Assembly (NCBI GenBank): GCA_023229385.1
Contig: JALNZI010000021.1
Location: 1 to 18,312, forward strand
Direction: 5' to 3'
Source of the DNA: Candidatus Omnitrophota bacterium
GTDB taxonomy: Bacteria; Omnitrophota; Gorgyraeia; Gygaellales; Profunditerraquicolaceae
DNA length: 18,312 nucleotides
Shown here: piece by piece, positions 6,836-14,382 of the stretch
Numbering within the stretch: position 1 is the stretch's first letter
How the letters are laid out: each line of letters starts with the position of its first letter
Translations under genes and position numbers: made by a program
Notes under the pieces: model-generated
Told to the model about the DNA's origin: nothing
Databases searched by the model: none
What the model saw: only the letters and a program-made list of their open reading frames with translations

Positions 6836-9037
6836 ATGGAAAGAAAACTGATCTATAAAATATTGCTTATTCTCGGTGTGGTGGGGTTATTTTCTTATTA
6901 CGCCTTTCCTTTGGATAAGCGAATTAATCTAGGGCTGGATTTGCAGGGAGGTATGCATCTGTTGCTTAAGGTTGATACCACCCATCTTGACGGCCAGGCC
7001 AAGCTTGATGCCTGTGATCGGGCGGTAGAAGTAATCCGCAACCGTATAGATGAATTCGGGGTCAGGGAAACTTCCATTCAAAAACAGGGCGAGGACGAGA
7101 TTGTTGTGCAGTTGCCCGGGGTCACTGACCGGGAACGGGCTATTGATATTATCGGCAAGACCGCGATGCTTGAGTTTAAGGTTGTTTCCGATGATCCGGT
7201 TAAACTTAAAGATGCTTTGGCCGGGACTATCCCCGAAGGGTATGAATTAAAGTATACCCTGGATGACAATATGCCGCTTCTGGTTGAGAAAAAAGCGGCA
7301 TTGGCAGGGGATACATTAACTAACGCCGAGGTGCGTTTTGACCAGAGCCAGTTTAATGAACCGATTGTTTCTTTAAAATTTAATGCCGAAGGCGCCAAGA
7401 AGTTTGCCGAGGTGACTGCGGCTAATGTGGGTAAGAGCCTGGCAATAGTTTTAGACGGTAAAGTGCAGTCAGCTCCCCGGATAAGAGAAGCGATTCCCTC
7501 TGGTGAGGCAGTGATTACCGGCAGGTTTGACGCGGAGACTGCGCAGGATTTGGCTCTGGTTCTAAGGGTGGGCGCGCTTCCTGCTCCGATGCATATTGAA
7601 GAAGAAAGGACTGTTGGGCCATTGTTAGGCCAAGATTCCATTAATAAAGGAGTAAAGGCCTGCCTGGTTGGCTGCGCGTTAGTTTTTATTTTTATGTTCG
7701 GTTATTATCTTCTTGCCGGATTTATCAGCGATATTGCGCTTTTATTAAACCTGCTTATAATTCTTGGAGGTTTAGGTTTATTGCCTGCGCTTTTTCCCGG
7801 AGTTTCAGCCACATTAACCTTGCCGGGTATTGCCGGTATTGCGTTATCTTTGGGCATGGCCGTAGATGCTAATGTCCTGATCAATGAGCGTATCAGGGAA
7901 GAACTGGCTCTAGGCAGAAACCTGCGTACTGCCATAGGCAATGGCTATTCGCGCGCTTTCAGCGCGATATTTGATTCCAACCTTACTACTTTAATCGCAG
8001 CTTTTCTTTTGTTCCAGTTTGGTACAGGCCCGATACGCGGTTTCGCGGTTACCTTAACCATTGGTTTATTGGCAAGTATGTTTACGGCTATTGTAGTTAC
8101 CCGGGTGATTTTTGAGCTCTTGCTTAATTTAGGATGGATTAAAAGTTTACCGATGCTGAAGTTTATCGGGGAGACTAAACTGGATTTTATCAGCAAGAGA
8201 AAGATATTTTATGCGCTGTCTATTATTTTAATCGCGGTAGGAGTCTTTTCTTATATTAAAAAGGGACCGGCAGTATATGGGATTGATTTTGCTGGTGGGC
8301 AGCTCCAGGAATACAGTTTTAAGAATATTCCTTCTATTGATAAAGTTAGAGAGGTGCTTAAAGATATAAACCTGCCGGATGCTACTATTCAGCAGTTTAA
8401 AGATAATCCCAAGGTGGTTTTAATCAGAACCTCTGAAGATAAGAATCAGATTCTTACTAATAAATTAAAAGAGGTTTTTCCTGATGAGGATATCCAGATT
8501 TTAAAGATTGAGCGTGTAGGGCCGGTTGCCGGAAAGAACCTTAAAACCAAGGCTATCCAGGCTTTGTTCTGGTCTTTAATTGGTATTTTGATTTATGTAA
8601 GTTTTAGATTCAAGCATATTAATTTTGCTATAGCAGGCGTAATTGCCCTTTTGCATGATGTTTTGATTTCGATGGGGTTCCTGGTAATCACTAACCGGCA
8701 GATTGATCTTTTAAGCGTTACTGCCTTTTTGACTATTGCAGGTTATTCGATCAATGATACTATTGTCATATATGACCGGGTGCGCGAAAATACCCGCCTT
8801 TACCGTAAACTTTCTTTAAGGGAATTGATTAATTTAAGCGTTAATCAGACCCTTGGCCGGACGTTGCTTACTTCCGGGGTAACGCTTTTAGTGGTAATCG
8901 CGTTTTTATTTTACGGGGGCGAGGTTTTAAGTAACTTTGCATTTGCTCTATTTGTGGGTTTTATTGCCGGAGCGTATTCAACGGTTTTTATCGCTTCTCC
9001 TCTGGTACTTGCCTGGAGCCGCAAGGGAGCCAAATAG
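6836..9037 (+). CDS. secDF: Fused protein translocase subunit SecDF
   Basis: SecD and SecF are usually separate; here they form one 733-residue protein that uses the proton gradient to pull exported proteins through SecYEG. The SecD half has a first membrane helix (about 6-24), GLDLQGGMHLLLKV, a periplasmic P1 domain with RNRIDEFGVRE and DEIVVQLPGV, then a block of membrane helices from about residue 270 with the proton-channel motif GMAVDANVLINERIREE (about 341). The SecF half begins near residue 450: GIDFAGG (about 482), a short periplasmic domain, then GYSINDTIVIYDRVREN (about 636) and further helices. The length fits a complete SecD+SecF of compact type. There is no frameshift, so the fusion is genuine in this sequence. 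Confidence 0.96.
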   Translation: MERKLIYKILLILGVVGLFSYYAFPLDKRINLGLDLQGGMHLLLKVDTTHLDGQAKLDACDRAVEVIRNRIDEFGVRETSIQKQGEDEIVVQLPGVTDRERAIDIIGKTAMLEFKVVSDDPVKLKDALAGTIPEGYELKYTLDDNMPLLVEKKAALAGDTLTNAEVRFDQSQFNEPIVSLKFNAEGAKKFAEVTAANVGKSLAIVLDGKVQSAPRIREAIPSGEAVITGRFDAETAQDLALVLRVGALPAPMHIEEERTVGPLLGQDSINKGVKACLVGCALVFIFMFGYYLLAGFISDIALLLNLLIILGGLGLLPALFPGVSATLTLPGIAGIALSLGMAVDANVLINERIREELALGRNLRTAIGNGYSRAFSAIFDSNLTTLIAAFLLFQFGTGPIRGFAVTLTIGLLASMFTAIVVTRVIFELLLNLGWIKSLPMLKFIGETKLDFISKRKIFYALSIILIAVGVFSYIKKGPAVYGIDFAGGQLQEYSFKNIPSIDKVREVLKDINLPDATIQQFKDNPKVVLIRTSEDKNQILTNKLKEVFPDEDIQILKIERVGPVAGKNLKTKAIQALFWSLIGILIYVSFRFKHINFAIAGVIALLHDVLISMGFLVITNRQIDLLSVTAFLTIAGYSINDTIVIYDRVRENTRLYRKLSLRELINLSVNQTLGRTLLTSGVTLLVVIAFLFYGGEVLSNFAFALFVGFIAGAYSTVFIASPLVLAWSRKGAK

Positions 9038-9054
9038 GCGAAGATATAGGAAGC

Positions 9055-9060
9055 GGAGGA
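9055..9060 (+). promoter_or_regulatory. Orphan Shine-Dalgarno upstream of the mfd-like gene
   Basis: GGAGGA is a strong ribosome site, but no substantial gene starts behind it. The nearest start-like codon at suitable spacing, TTG at 9065, opens an eight-codon frame that runs into the palindrome and stops at 9089-9091. The site lies six bases before the palindrome. It may be the original ribosome site of the downstream mfd-like gene, separated from it when the repeat arrived. Confidence 0.5.
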
Positions 9061-9066
9061 ATATTT

Positions 9067-9108
9067 GGGGACGGTTCTATTTTTGATTTAGAAAATAGAA
9101 CCGTCCCC
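9067..9108. repeat. GGGGACGG-type palindrome, copy 2
   Basis: A perfect 17-base inverted repeat (arms 9067-9083 and 9092-9108) has an 8-base loop. The arms are identical to those at 1040-1091 but the loop differs in length and sequence, which is typical of a dispersed palindromic repeat family. It sits in the secDF-mfd gap, between an orphan ribosome site and the first ATG of a helicase gene that lacks its usual N-terminus. Few Ts follow, so terminator activity is less likely than for copy 1. Confidence 0.9.
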
Positions 9109-9122
9109 TGATTTTTAAAATT

Positions 9123-11027
9123 ATGTTTAAATCCCTAAAATTATACCTCGAGCAAGACATTGATCCGGAATATCTGACTAAGACATTGGTCGATTTTGGT
9201 TATAAAAGGTTTGAACAGGTTTCCGGTGAAGGTGATTTCAGCCAGCGTGGAGGCGTTGTCGATATCTTCCCTGTTTCTTTCGAGCTGCCCATCCGGATAG
9301 ATCTGGATAATCAAAGAATAGTTTCCATCAAGACTTTTAATCCCGAGAACGGTCAGCCTCTCTGGCAGCATAATATTGTTATTATCCTTCCGCATAAAGC
9401 TTCAAGTTTCCGGCCTGCGTTTTTTAGTGAAGAGTTTCCTTTAAAGAATTTTGTGGATTTAAATGCCGGTGATTTTGTTGTACATAACCAGCATGGTATC
9501 GGAAAGTTCCTGGGTATGCAAAAGATCCAGGCTGGAGGGGTGGTTAAGGAACACCTGGTAATCGAGTATGACCGTAACGAAAAACTCTTTGTCCCGGCTG
9601 ATTCCATGCATTTGGTGCAGAAGTATATTGCTTTTCATACGCGTAAGCCGAAACTTTACCGCCTGGGAAACAAAGAGTGGCAGAGAGTCAAGGAGCATAC
9701 GCGTAAAGGTATTGCAAGGTTAGCCTGGGAGTTGTTGGGCTTGCAGGCGATGCGCCTGGCTGGCGAAGGTTTTAAATTTTCTAAAGATACTGATTGGCAG
9801 GTTGATTTCGAAAAAACTTTCCCCTATCAAGAAACCTCGGATCAGGTTAAGGCAATGGAGGAGGTTAAGCGGGATATGGAGTCGCCTAAGCCTATGGACC
9901 GCTTGCTTTGCGGGGATGTGGGGTATGGCAAGACTGAAGTGGCTATGCGCGCGGCTTTTAAAGCGGTGATGGATAATAAACAGGTTGCCTATCTTGTACC
10001 CACCACTATTTTAGCTGAACAGCATTATAAAAATTTTATTCAGCGCCTGAAAAATTTCCCGGTAAGGGTTGAGATGCTTTCGCGTTTTAGGACTGCTACA
10101 GAGCAAAATGAGATTATTAAAGGTTTATCCGAAGGCAGTGTAGATATTGTTATCGGTACGCACCGGTTGCTTTCGCCGGATGTGAGTTTTAAGAATTTAG
10201 GCTTGGTTATTGTTGATGAAGAACAGCGTTTCGGAGTTAAGGCCAAAGAGCAATTAAAGAAGATTAAAACTTCTATAGATGTCCTGGTTTTAACCGCTAC
10301 CCCAATTCCGCGTACTTTATATATGAGCCTGATGGGCGCAAAAGATTTTTCCGTCATCAATACTCCTCCTCAAAATAGGTTGCCTATTAAGACGGTTGTG
10401 GTAGAATATGACTCAGACTTGGTAGCTCAGGCAATTAAACGCGAACTTAAGCGGGGCGGGCAAGTGTTCTTTTTACATAACCGTATCCTTGATCTGGAAA
10501 AGATCAGGGATAGGGTTGTTAGAAGTTTAGGGATAGACGCGCGAATATCAATAGCTCATGGTCAGATGCCGGCAAAGCAGCTAGAGCAGGTGATGTTGGA
10601 TTTTATAAACGGCAAGATTGATGTCCTGGTCTCGACGATGATTATTGAATCCGGGATCGATATCCCTAACGCTAATACTATAATTGTCAACAATGCGCAT
10701 TGTTTTGGGCTGGCGGATTTGCATCAATTGCGCGGAAGGGTAGGCCGGTTTAACCGTTCGGCATACGCTTATTTTTTGATCGGCCGCAATGAGTTGATTG
10801 AGCCGGTAGCCAGAAAGAGACTTCAAGCGATAGAGAATAATAGTGATTTGGGCTCAGGTTTTAATATCGCCATGGAGGACCTTGAAATCCGGGGAGCGGG
10901 AAACCTTCTGGGCCAGGAGCAGCATGGTTTTATCGTAGCTGTGGGGTTTGATCTCTACTGCCGTCTGCTTAAAGAGGCAATTGTCAATTTCAAGAAAGCG
11001 GGTGTTTTTAATGAGACGCATAATTAG
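9123..11027 (+). CDS. mfd: Compact or truncated Mfd-like transcription-repair coupling helicase
   Basis: Mfd removes stalled RNA polymerase and recruits UvrA. This 634-residue protein is far shorter than usual (about 1100 or more). Residues 1-90 match only the tail of the UvrB-like module (GDFSQRGGVVDIFP at about 37-50). After about 25 linking residues comes the RNA-polymerase-interacting domain (about 114-170, GDFVVHNQHGIGKFLGM). The RecG-like motor is complete: Walker A GDVGYGKT (Lys270), DEEQ (365-368), TATPIPRTL, the IIESGIDIPNAN stretch and LRGRVGR, then LEIRGAGNLLG. It stops soon after GFDLYCRLL, so the C-terminal UvrA-masking domain is absent. No Shine-Dalgarno precedes the ATG, and the frame is closed by a stop at 9096-9098. 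It could be a natural short form, a 5'-truncated gene or both. It overlaps the next gene by 17 bases. Confidence 0.85.
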   Translation: MFKSLKLYLEQDIDPEYLTKTLVDFGYKRFEQVSGEGDFSQRGGVVDIFPVSFELPIRIDLDNQRIVSIKTFNPENGQPLWQHNIVIILPHKASSFRPAFFSEEFPLKNFVDLNAGDFVVHNQHGIGKFLGMQKIQAGGVVKEHLVIEYDRNEKLFVPADSMHLVQKYIAFHTRKPKLYRLGNKEWQRVKEHTRKGIARLAWELLGLQAMRLAGEGFKFSKDTDWQVDFEKTFPYQETSDQVKAMEEVKRDMESPKPMDRLLCGDVGYGKTEVAMRAAFKAVMDNKQVAYLVPTTILAEQHYKNFIQRLKNFPVRVEMLSRFRTATEQNEIIKGLSEGSVDIVIGTHRLLSPDVSFKNLGLVIVDEEQRFGVKAKEQLKKIKTSIDVLVLTATPIPRTLYMSLMGAKDFSVINTPPQNRLPIKTVVVEYDSDLVAQAIKRELKRGGQVFFLHNRILDLEKIRDRVVRSLGIDARISIAHGQMPAKQLEQVMLDFINGKIDVLVSTMIIESGIDIPNANTIIVNNAHCFGLADLHQLRGRVGRFNRSAYAYFLIGRNELIEPVARKRLQAIENNSDLGSGFNIAMEDLEIRGAGNLLGQEQHGFIVAVGFDLYCRLLKEAIVNFKKAGVFNETHN

Positions 11028-11922
11028 TTTTATCGTGTTGACATTTTTGTTCTGCTGCTCCTTTAGCGGGCTTTACGCGCAGGATAAAATGGTAGCAGTG
11101 GTTAATAACGAAATTATTACACAGAAAGACCTCAATGATTTTTTAAATTTCATACGCATGCAATATTCCCGGGAGCTAAGCGGAAAGGATCTGGAGGAGA
11201 AGGTGAGTTCGGTTAAACAGGACCTCTTACAGCGTCTGATTGAAGATAGGATTATGCTCCAGCAGGCAAAAGCCGAGAAGATAACTATTGAGCCGGCCAG
11301 GATAAAAGCAAAGGTTAATGAGATTAAGAAACGCTATGCGTTAGAATCTGATTTTGAACGGGATCTGGCCAGGCAAGGGCTGGGGCAGGCGGATTTAGAA
11401 AATAAAATCCGCGAACAAATGCTTACCTATAATATTGTTGAACAAAAGGTGCGGGCTAAAGTGGTGATCCGGCCTGAAGAGGTAACTGATTTTTATAATC
11501 AAAACAAGAGTAAATTTATCAAGCCGGAGGAGCGGTTCCTGACAGTTATTATTTTGCAGGATGAAAGCACCGCAAAATCATTGAGTTATTCTTTGCGCTT
11601 GGGTGAAAAAATCGAAAGTTTAGCTACCCGCTATACTTTTACGGCAGATACTCTTTCTGTCTCTCAGGGGCAGAGTCTACGCAACGAAATTGAAAATACC
11701 GTATTTAAATTAGGGTTATCCGAGGTATCCGATCCGGTAAAGATCGATGGTCAATATTATATATTCATATTGGATGAAATTCTGCCCATCCGGCAAATGG
11801 ATCTTGCCGAGGCTCAGGAGAAGGTCCAGGCTTATTTATTTGATAAGAAGCTGCAGGAAAAGTTAACTAACTGGTTAGATGAAATTAAAAAACAATCCTA
11901 TATTAAGATCCTCGAAGATTAA
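11011..11922 (+). CDS. surA: SurA-like periplasmic chaperone / parvulin-type isomerase
   Basis: A predicted exported 303-residue protein. I chose the ATG at 11011 because it gives a signal peptide at once (MRRIISFIVLTFLFCC, likely cleaved near LYA-QD, residue 23); the longer frame from 10948 places 21 extra polar residues ahead of it and lies inside mfd. After the signal comes the SurA N-terminal chaperone domain (VAVVNNEIITQKDL, then long helices to about residue 165). A shortened parvulin-like domain follows (about 175-270), ending in the family-like pattern FKLGLSEVSDPVKIDGQYYIFILDEI, with a C-terminal helix. Expected partners are unfolded outer-membrane proteins; isomerase activity is uncertain because the domain is degenerate. 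The neighbouring pdxA and rsmA support the SurA assignment. Confidence 0.82.
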   Translation: MRRIISFIVLTFLFCCSFSGLYAQDKMVAVVNNEIITQKDLNDFLNFIRMQYSRELSGKDLEEKVSSVKQDLLQRLIEDRIMLQQAKAEKITIEPARIKAKVNEIKKRYALESDFERDLARQGLGQADLENKIREQMLTYNIVEQKVRAKVVIRPEEVTDFYNQNKSKFIKPEERFLTVIILQDESTAKSLSYSLRLGEKIESLATRYTFTADTLSVSQGQSLRNEIENTVFKLGLSEVSDPVKIDGQYYIFILDEILPIRQMDLAEAQEKVQAYLFDKKLQEKLTNWLDEIKKQSYIKILED

Positions 11923-12871
11923 AGTAGGGCTTACAATAGGGGATCCTGCCGGCATAGGGCCAGCTATTACTCTCAAGGCGCTAAAACTATTAAAAGATAA
12001 AGCTGATTTTACGGTTATCGGAGATAGTTTTGTATTGGCTGAGGCAGCCAGGGTTTTGAAGATAAATTCTTTGCCCGCGCAGTTTATAGATTTAAAGAAT
12101 GTAGCGAGAAAAGGTTTTGTTTTTGGAAGAGTTAACTCCCGGAATGGTTCAGCTTCCCTGGAATATCTCGATACTGCCGTTAAACTCCTTAAAGATGAAC
12201 GCCTGGATTGTTTAGTTACCTGTCCGATTTCGAAAGAAGCAATTAACCTGGCGGGTTCTAAATTTTCCGGGCATACAGAATACCTGGCTGACAAATTTAA
12301 TTGCCAAGATTTGATTATGTTGCTTATCAATAGTAAATTCAGGTTCAGCTTAGTCACCCGGCATATACCACTTAAGGATGTCTCTGGTAATCTTACCAAA
12401 AGTAAACTGGAAAATAATATTTTAAATACTGTCGAGGGCTTAAAGAAATTATTTTTAATTCCTAAACCCCGGATTGTTGTTTGCGGATTTAATCCTCATG
12501 CTTCTGATAATGGAGTAATCGGGACAGAAGAGCTTAGGGTAATTAAGCCGGCGATCGCAGCTTTAAAAAGGAAATGCGGCGCAGCGGTTATAACCGGCCC
12601 GCTTCCTGCGGATGTAGCGATTAAAGAGGCAGATAAAGGGATTTTTGACTGCGTAATTGCTTTATATCATGATCAGGCGCTTATTCCTTTGAAGTTAACG
12701 GATTTTGATAGCGGTGTTAATCTTACCCTTGGCCTTCCTTTTGTCCGCACTTCTCCTTTGCATGGCACTGCTTTTGATTTGGCTATAAAACCGGAGTTAG
12801 CTAACCCGAATTCCCTTGTTTCTGCTGTAGCACTTGCCATAAAATGTACATTAAACCAAAAAAAAGCTTAG
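11879..12871 (+). CDS. pdxA: 4-hydroxythreonine-4-phosphate dehydrogenase PdxA
   Basis: PdxA oxidises 4-phosphohydroxy-L-threonine in the DXP-dependent route to pyridoxal phosphate, feeding PdxJ. The 330-residue length equals the family norm. Motifs: VGLTIGDPAGIGP near the N-terminus, the metal-binding histidines in SGHTEYLADKF, IALYHDQALIPLK and TSPLHGTAFDLA, and GPLPADV. The only reasonable start is the ATG at 11879, which lies inside the end of the surA frame and gives a 44-base overlap; no alternative start occurs before the conserved TIGDPAGIGP. The ribosome site is weak, so translation may depend on coupling with surA. Confidence 0.95.
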   Translation: MKLKNNPILRSSKIKVGLTIGDPAGIGPAITLKALKLLKDKADFTVIGDSFVLAEAARVLKINSLPAQFIDLKNVARKGFVFGRVNSRNGSASLEYLDTAVKLLKDERLDCLVTCPISKEAINLAGSKFSGHTEYLADKFNCQDLIMLLINSKFRFSLVTRHIPLKDVSGNLTKSKLENNILNTVEGLKKLFLIPKPRIVVCGFNPHASDNGVIGTEELRVIKPAIAALKRKCGAAVITGPLPADVAIKEADKGIFDCVIALYHDQALIPLKLTDFDSGVNLTLGLPFVRTSPLHGTAFDLAIKPELANPNSLVSAVALAIKCTLNQKKA

Positions 12872-13644
12872 GCCAGAATTTTATTGTTGATAAGAATATC
12901 CAGAAAAAAATAGTCTCTGCCTGTCATTTATCCCAAGATGATATTGTATTGGAGATAGGAGCAGGAATGGGGGATTTGACAGAGCAGCTGGCGCAAAGCG
13001 CAAAGGAGGTCTATGCCTTAGAGATAGACCAAAGGCTTTTTCCCGGGCTCAAGCAGCGGATAGGCGCATATCCCAATTGCCACTTGGTCAATGCCGATAT
13101 ACTGGAATTTGATATTCATAAATTTTTAAAAGAGAATCGTATAAAGCAGAAAATAAAGATCATCGGCAATATACCTTATTATATATCCAGCCCGATTATT
13201 GAACATCTTATCCGCTATCGGGCTGATATTGATTCAGCCTTTATGACTGTGCAGAAAGAATTTGGCCGCAGGGTTAATGCCGCTTGCGGTTCAAAAGAAT
13301 ACGGGTCGTTTAGCTGTTTTGTGCAGTATCATGCTGAAAGCAGGATTATTTTTGAAATAAAAAAAGGAAGTTTTAAACCCAGCCCAAAAATAGATTCATC
13401 TTTCCTGGGTTTAAAGTTCAGGTTGCTGCCGCCGGTTGACGTTAAGGATGAGGGAACTTTCTTTAAATTAATCCGTAGTTCTTTTAATCAAAGAAGGAAG
13501 ACCTTAAGAAATAGTTTGTCAGATTGTGTCAGCCTGGATTCGCTCGAGGCATTTCTAAAAAGCCGGGGGATTGACAGAAATGCACGGCCGGAGGATCTTT
13601 CTTTAGCTGAGTTTGCCCAGATGAGTAATTACGTAGGGACGTAA
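12844..13644 (+). CDS. rsmA: 16S rRNA dimethyladenosine methyltransferase RsmA (KsgA)
   Basis: RsmA dimethylates two adjacent adenines in the terminal helix of 16S rRNA late in small-subunit assembly. The 266-residue length is normal. It starts with the family signature KKSLGQNFIVD; the SAM-binding motif I is EIGAGMGDLTEQLA, the catalytic motif IV is NIPYYISSPII, and the C-terminal part has VQKEFGRRV, FKPSPKIDSSF and FNQRRKTLRNSL. The start overlaps the end of pdxA by 28 bases. It is the last gene of the mfd-surA-pdxA-rsmA run; a 222-base spacer with a promoter follows. Confidence 0.97.
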   Translation: MYIKPKKSLGQNFIVDKNIQKKIVSACHLSQDDIVLEIGAGMGDLTEQLAQSAKEVYALEIDQRLFPGLKQRIGAYPNCHLVNADILEFDIHKFLKENRIKQKIKIIGNIPYYISSPIIEHLIRYRADIDSAFMTVQKEFGRRVNAACGSKEYGSFSCFVQYHAESRIIFEIKKGSFKPSPKIDSSFLGLKFRLLPPVDVKDEGTFFKLIRSSFNQRRKTLRNSLSDCVSLDSLEAFLKSRGIDRNARPEDLSLAEFAQMSNYVGT

Positions 13645-13702
13645 GGGCTATCTTAGGAAAATTAAATATTTTAAGGGGTTTAAAAAAAAGTTAAAAAAGC
13701 TC

Positions 13703-13729
13703 TTGACAAACCTGCAATCATAGTATAAA
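13703..13729 (+). promoter_or_regulatory. Likely sigma-70 type promoter for the tRNA-ribosomal-rpoB cluster
   Basis: A perfect -35 box TTGACA (13703-13708) is followed after 15 bases by TATAAA (13724-13729), a five-of-six match to the -10 box. The spacing is short; TAAACT at 13726-13731 would give 17 bases with a poorer match. It lies in the 222-base gap between rsmA and tRNA-Thr, about 135 bases before the tRNA. The rest of this gap is AT-rich, with a run of nine Ts near 13822-13830 and a small hairpin (ATTCG 13843-13847 with CGAAT 13854-13858), and contains no gene I can support. Confidence 0.6.
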
Positions 13730-13866
13730 CTCCTCTTTTACGTAAACATCTATCATAACAATATTTTTATTTGGTAGTTTATAATCTCAAAGAGAGAATT
13801 GAATAATTTCTTGGTCTGTGGTTTTTTTTTGTTTAAAAGCTTATTCGACGGAGCGAATCCATTTCT

Positions 13867-13939
13867 GCTGGAGTAGCTCAGTTGGCAGAGCACGTCCTTG
13901 GTAAGGACGGGGTCACGAGTTCAATTCTCGTCTCAAGCT
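13867..13939 (+). tRNA. tRNA-Thr (anticodon GGT)
   Basis: A 73-base cloverleaf with D arm GCTC/GAGC, anticodon stem CGTCC/GGACG with loop TTGGTAA (anticodon GGT at 13900-13902), five-base variable loop, and T arm ACGAG/CTCGT around TTCAATT. The acceptor stem GCTGGAG/CTCAAGC pairs at six of seven positions, with a G-A mismatch at the fourth pair. The CCA end is not encoded. It is the first gene after the promoter at 13703. Confidence 0.92.
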
Positions 13940-13956
13940 TTCGTAGATAACAAATA

Positions 13957-13982
13957 CCCGCGCAATACATTATAGGCGCGGG
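13957..13982 (+). other. GC-rich hairpin between tRNA-Thr and rpmG
   Basis: CCCGCGC (13957-13963) pairs perfectly with GCGCGGG (13976-13982) around a 12-base AT-rich loop; three more pairs extend it with one bulged G. No T-run follows, so it is not a standard terminator. It could mark the 3' processing boundary of the tRNA or affect rpmG translation, since rpmG begins 21 bases later. Confidence 0.55.
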
Positions 13983-14003
13983 GTATAAAGAATAAATATA
14001 AAT

Positions 14004-14153
14004 ATGCGTGAAACAATAACTTTAGAATGCACGGTTTGCAAAAATCGTAATTATACGACGAGTAAAAATAAAAAGTTGCATCAGGATAGGCTTGAGCTTA
14101 GTAAGTTCTGCAATTCCTGTCATAAACATACCCCGCATAAGGAAATTAAATAA
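14004..14153 (+). CDS. rpmG: Ribosomal protein bL33, zinc-ribbon form
   Basis: bL33 is a small protein near the E site of the large subunit. The 49-codon frame reads MRETITLECTVCKNRNYTTSK through KFCNSCHKHTPHKEIK. The two CxxC pairs (Cys9/Cys12 and Cys36/Cys39) identify the zinc-binding C+ form. The position between tRNA-Thr and tRNA-Trp, upstream of secE-nusG, is the standard location of rpmG in many bacteria. There is no strong Shine-Dalgarno; the leader is A/T-rich. Confidence 0.96.
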   Translation: MRETITLECTVCKNRNYTTSKNKKLHQDRLELSKFCNSCHKHTPHKEIK

Positions 14154-14157
14154 GCAG

Positions 14158-14260
14158 TTAACTTACGAGCACGAAAGTGTGAGTAAGCTAATCTGCGAAT
14201 TTATCCCGACGAATGCGTAAAAATTCTTTAAATTTTTACGCGGGTTATGAGTCGGGATGG
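14158..14260 (-). repeat. Compound palindromic element, copy B (inverted relative to copy A)
   Basis: It begins five bases after the rpmG stop and ends about 20 bases before tRNA-Trp. In window order: a CTTAC/GTAAG stem (14162-14166 with 14183-14187), 15 bases, then an outer 8-base stem ATCCCGAC 14203-14210 with GTCGGGAT 14251-14258 enclosing a perfect 11-base hairpin (14215-14225 with 14231-14241, loop 5). The reverse complement aligns with 3521-3644: same order, same 15-base spacer with 11 of 15 bases equal, and the same TTAACTTAC end. The stem sequences differ but stay paired. Confidence 0.85.
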
Positions 14261-14280
14261 GAATTAGAAAAATTAAACTT

Positions 14281-14351
14281 AGGGGCGTCGGTTAATGGCA
14301 AACCAACGGTCTCCAAAACCGTGACTGCAGGTTCAAGTCCTGCCGCTCCTG
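14281..14351 (+). tRNA. tRNA-Trp (anticodon CCA)
   Basis: A 71-base cloverleaf: acceptor AGGGGCG with CGCTCCT (one G-T pair), D arm GGTT/AACC with a short loop, anticodon stem ACGGT/ACCGT with loop CTCCAAA (CCA at 14313-14315), a four-base variable loop and T arm GCAGG/CCTGC around TTCAAGT. The discriminator base is G, the tryptophan identity base. CCA is not encoded. The position directly before secE is the classic location of tRNA-Trp. Confidence 0.94.
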
Positions 14352-14382
14352 TAATTACAGGTTGGCAGAAGGGTTTTTGGAT

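Noticed and set aside
7078..7641. 187-codon open frame on the minus strand over secDF
   Set aside because: It is opposite the SecD periplasmic domain; composition is serine and isoleucine rich as expected of a shadow frame, with no ribosome site or family likeness.
10948..11010. Longer N-terminus for the SurA-like protein
   Set aside because: It would place 21 polar residues ahead of a normal signal peptide and lies wholly inside mfd; ATG 11011 is the better start.
11875..12399. 174-codon minus-strand open frame over pdxA
   Set aside because: It mirrors conserved PdxA coding sequence and shows no motif of its own.
14362..14382. TTG start for secE
   Set aside because: It has no Shine-Dalgarno and lies immediately after tRNA-Trp; the ATG at 14383 has a well placed AGAAGGG.
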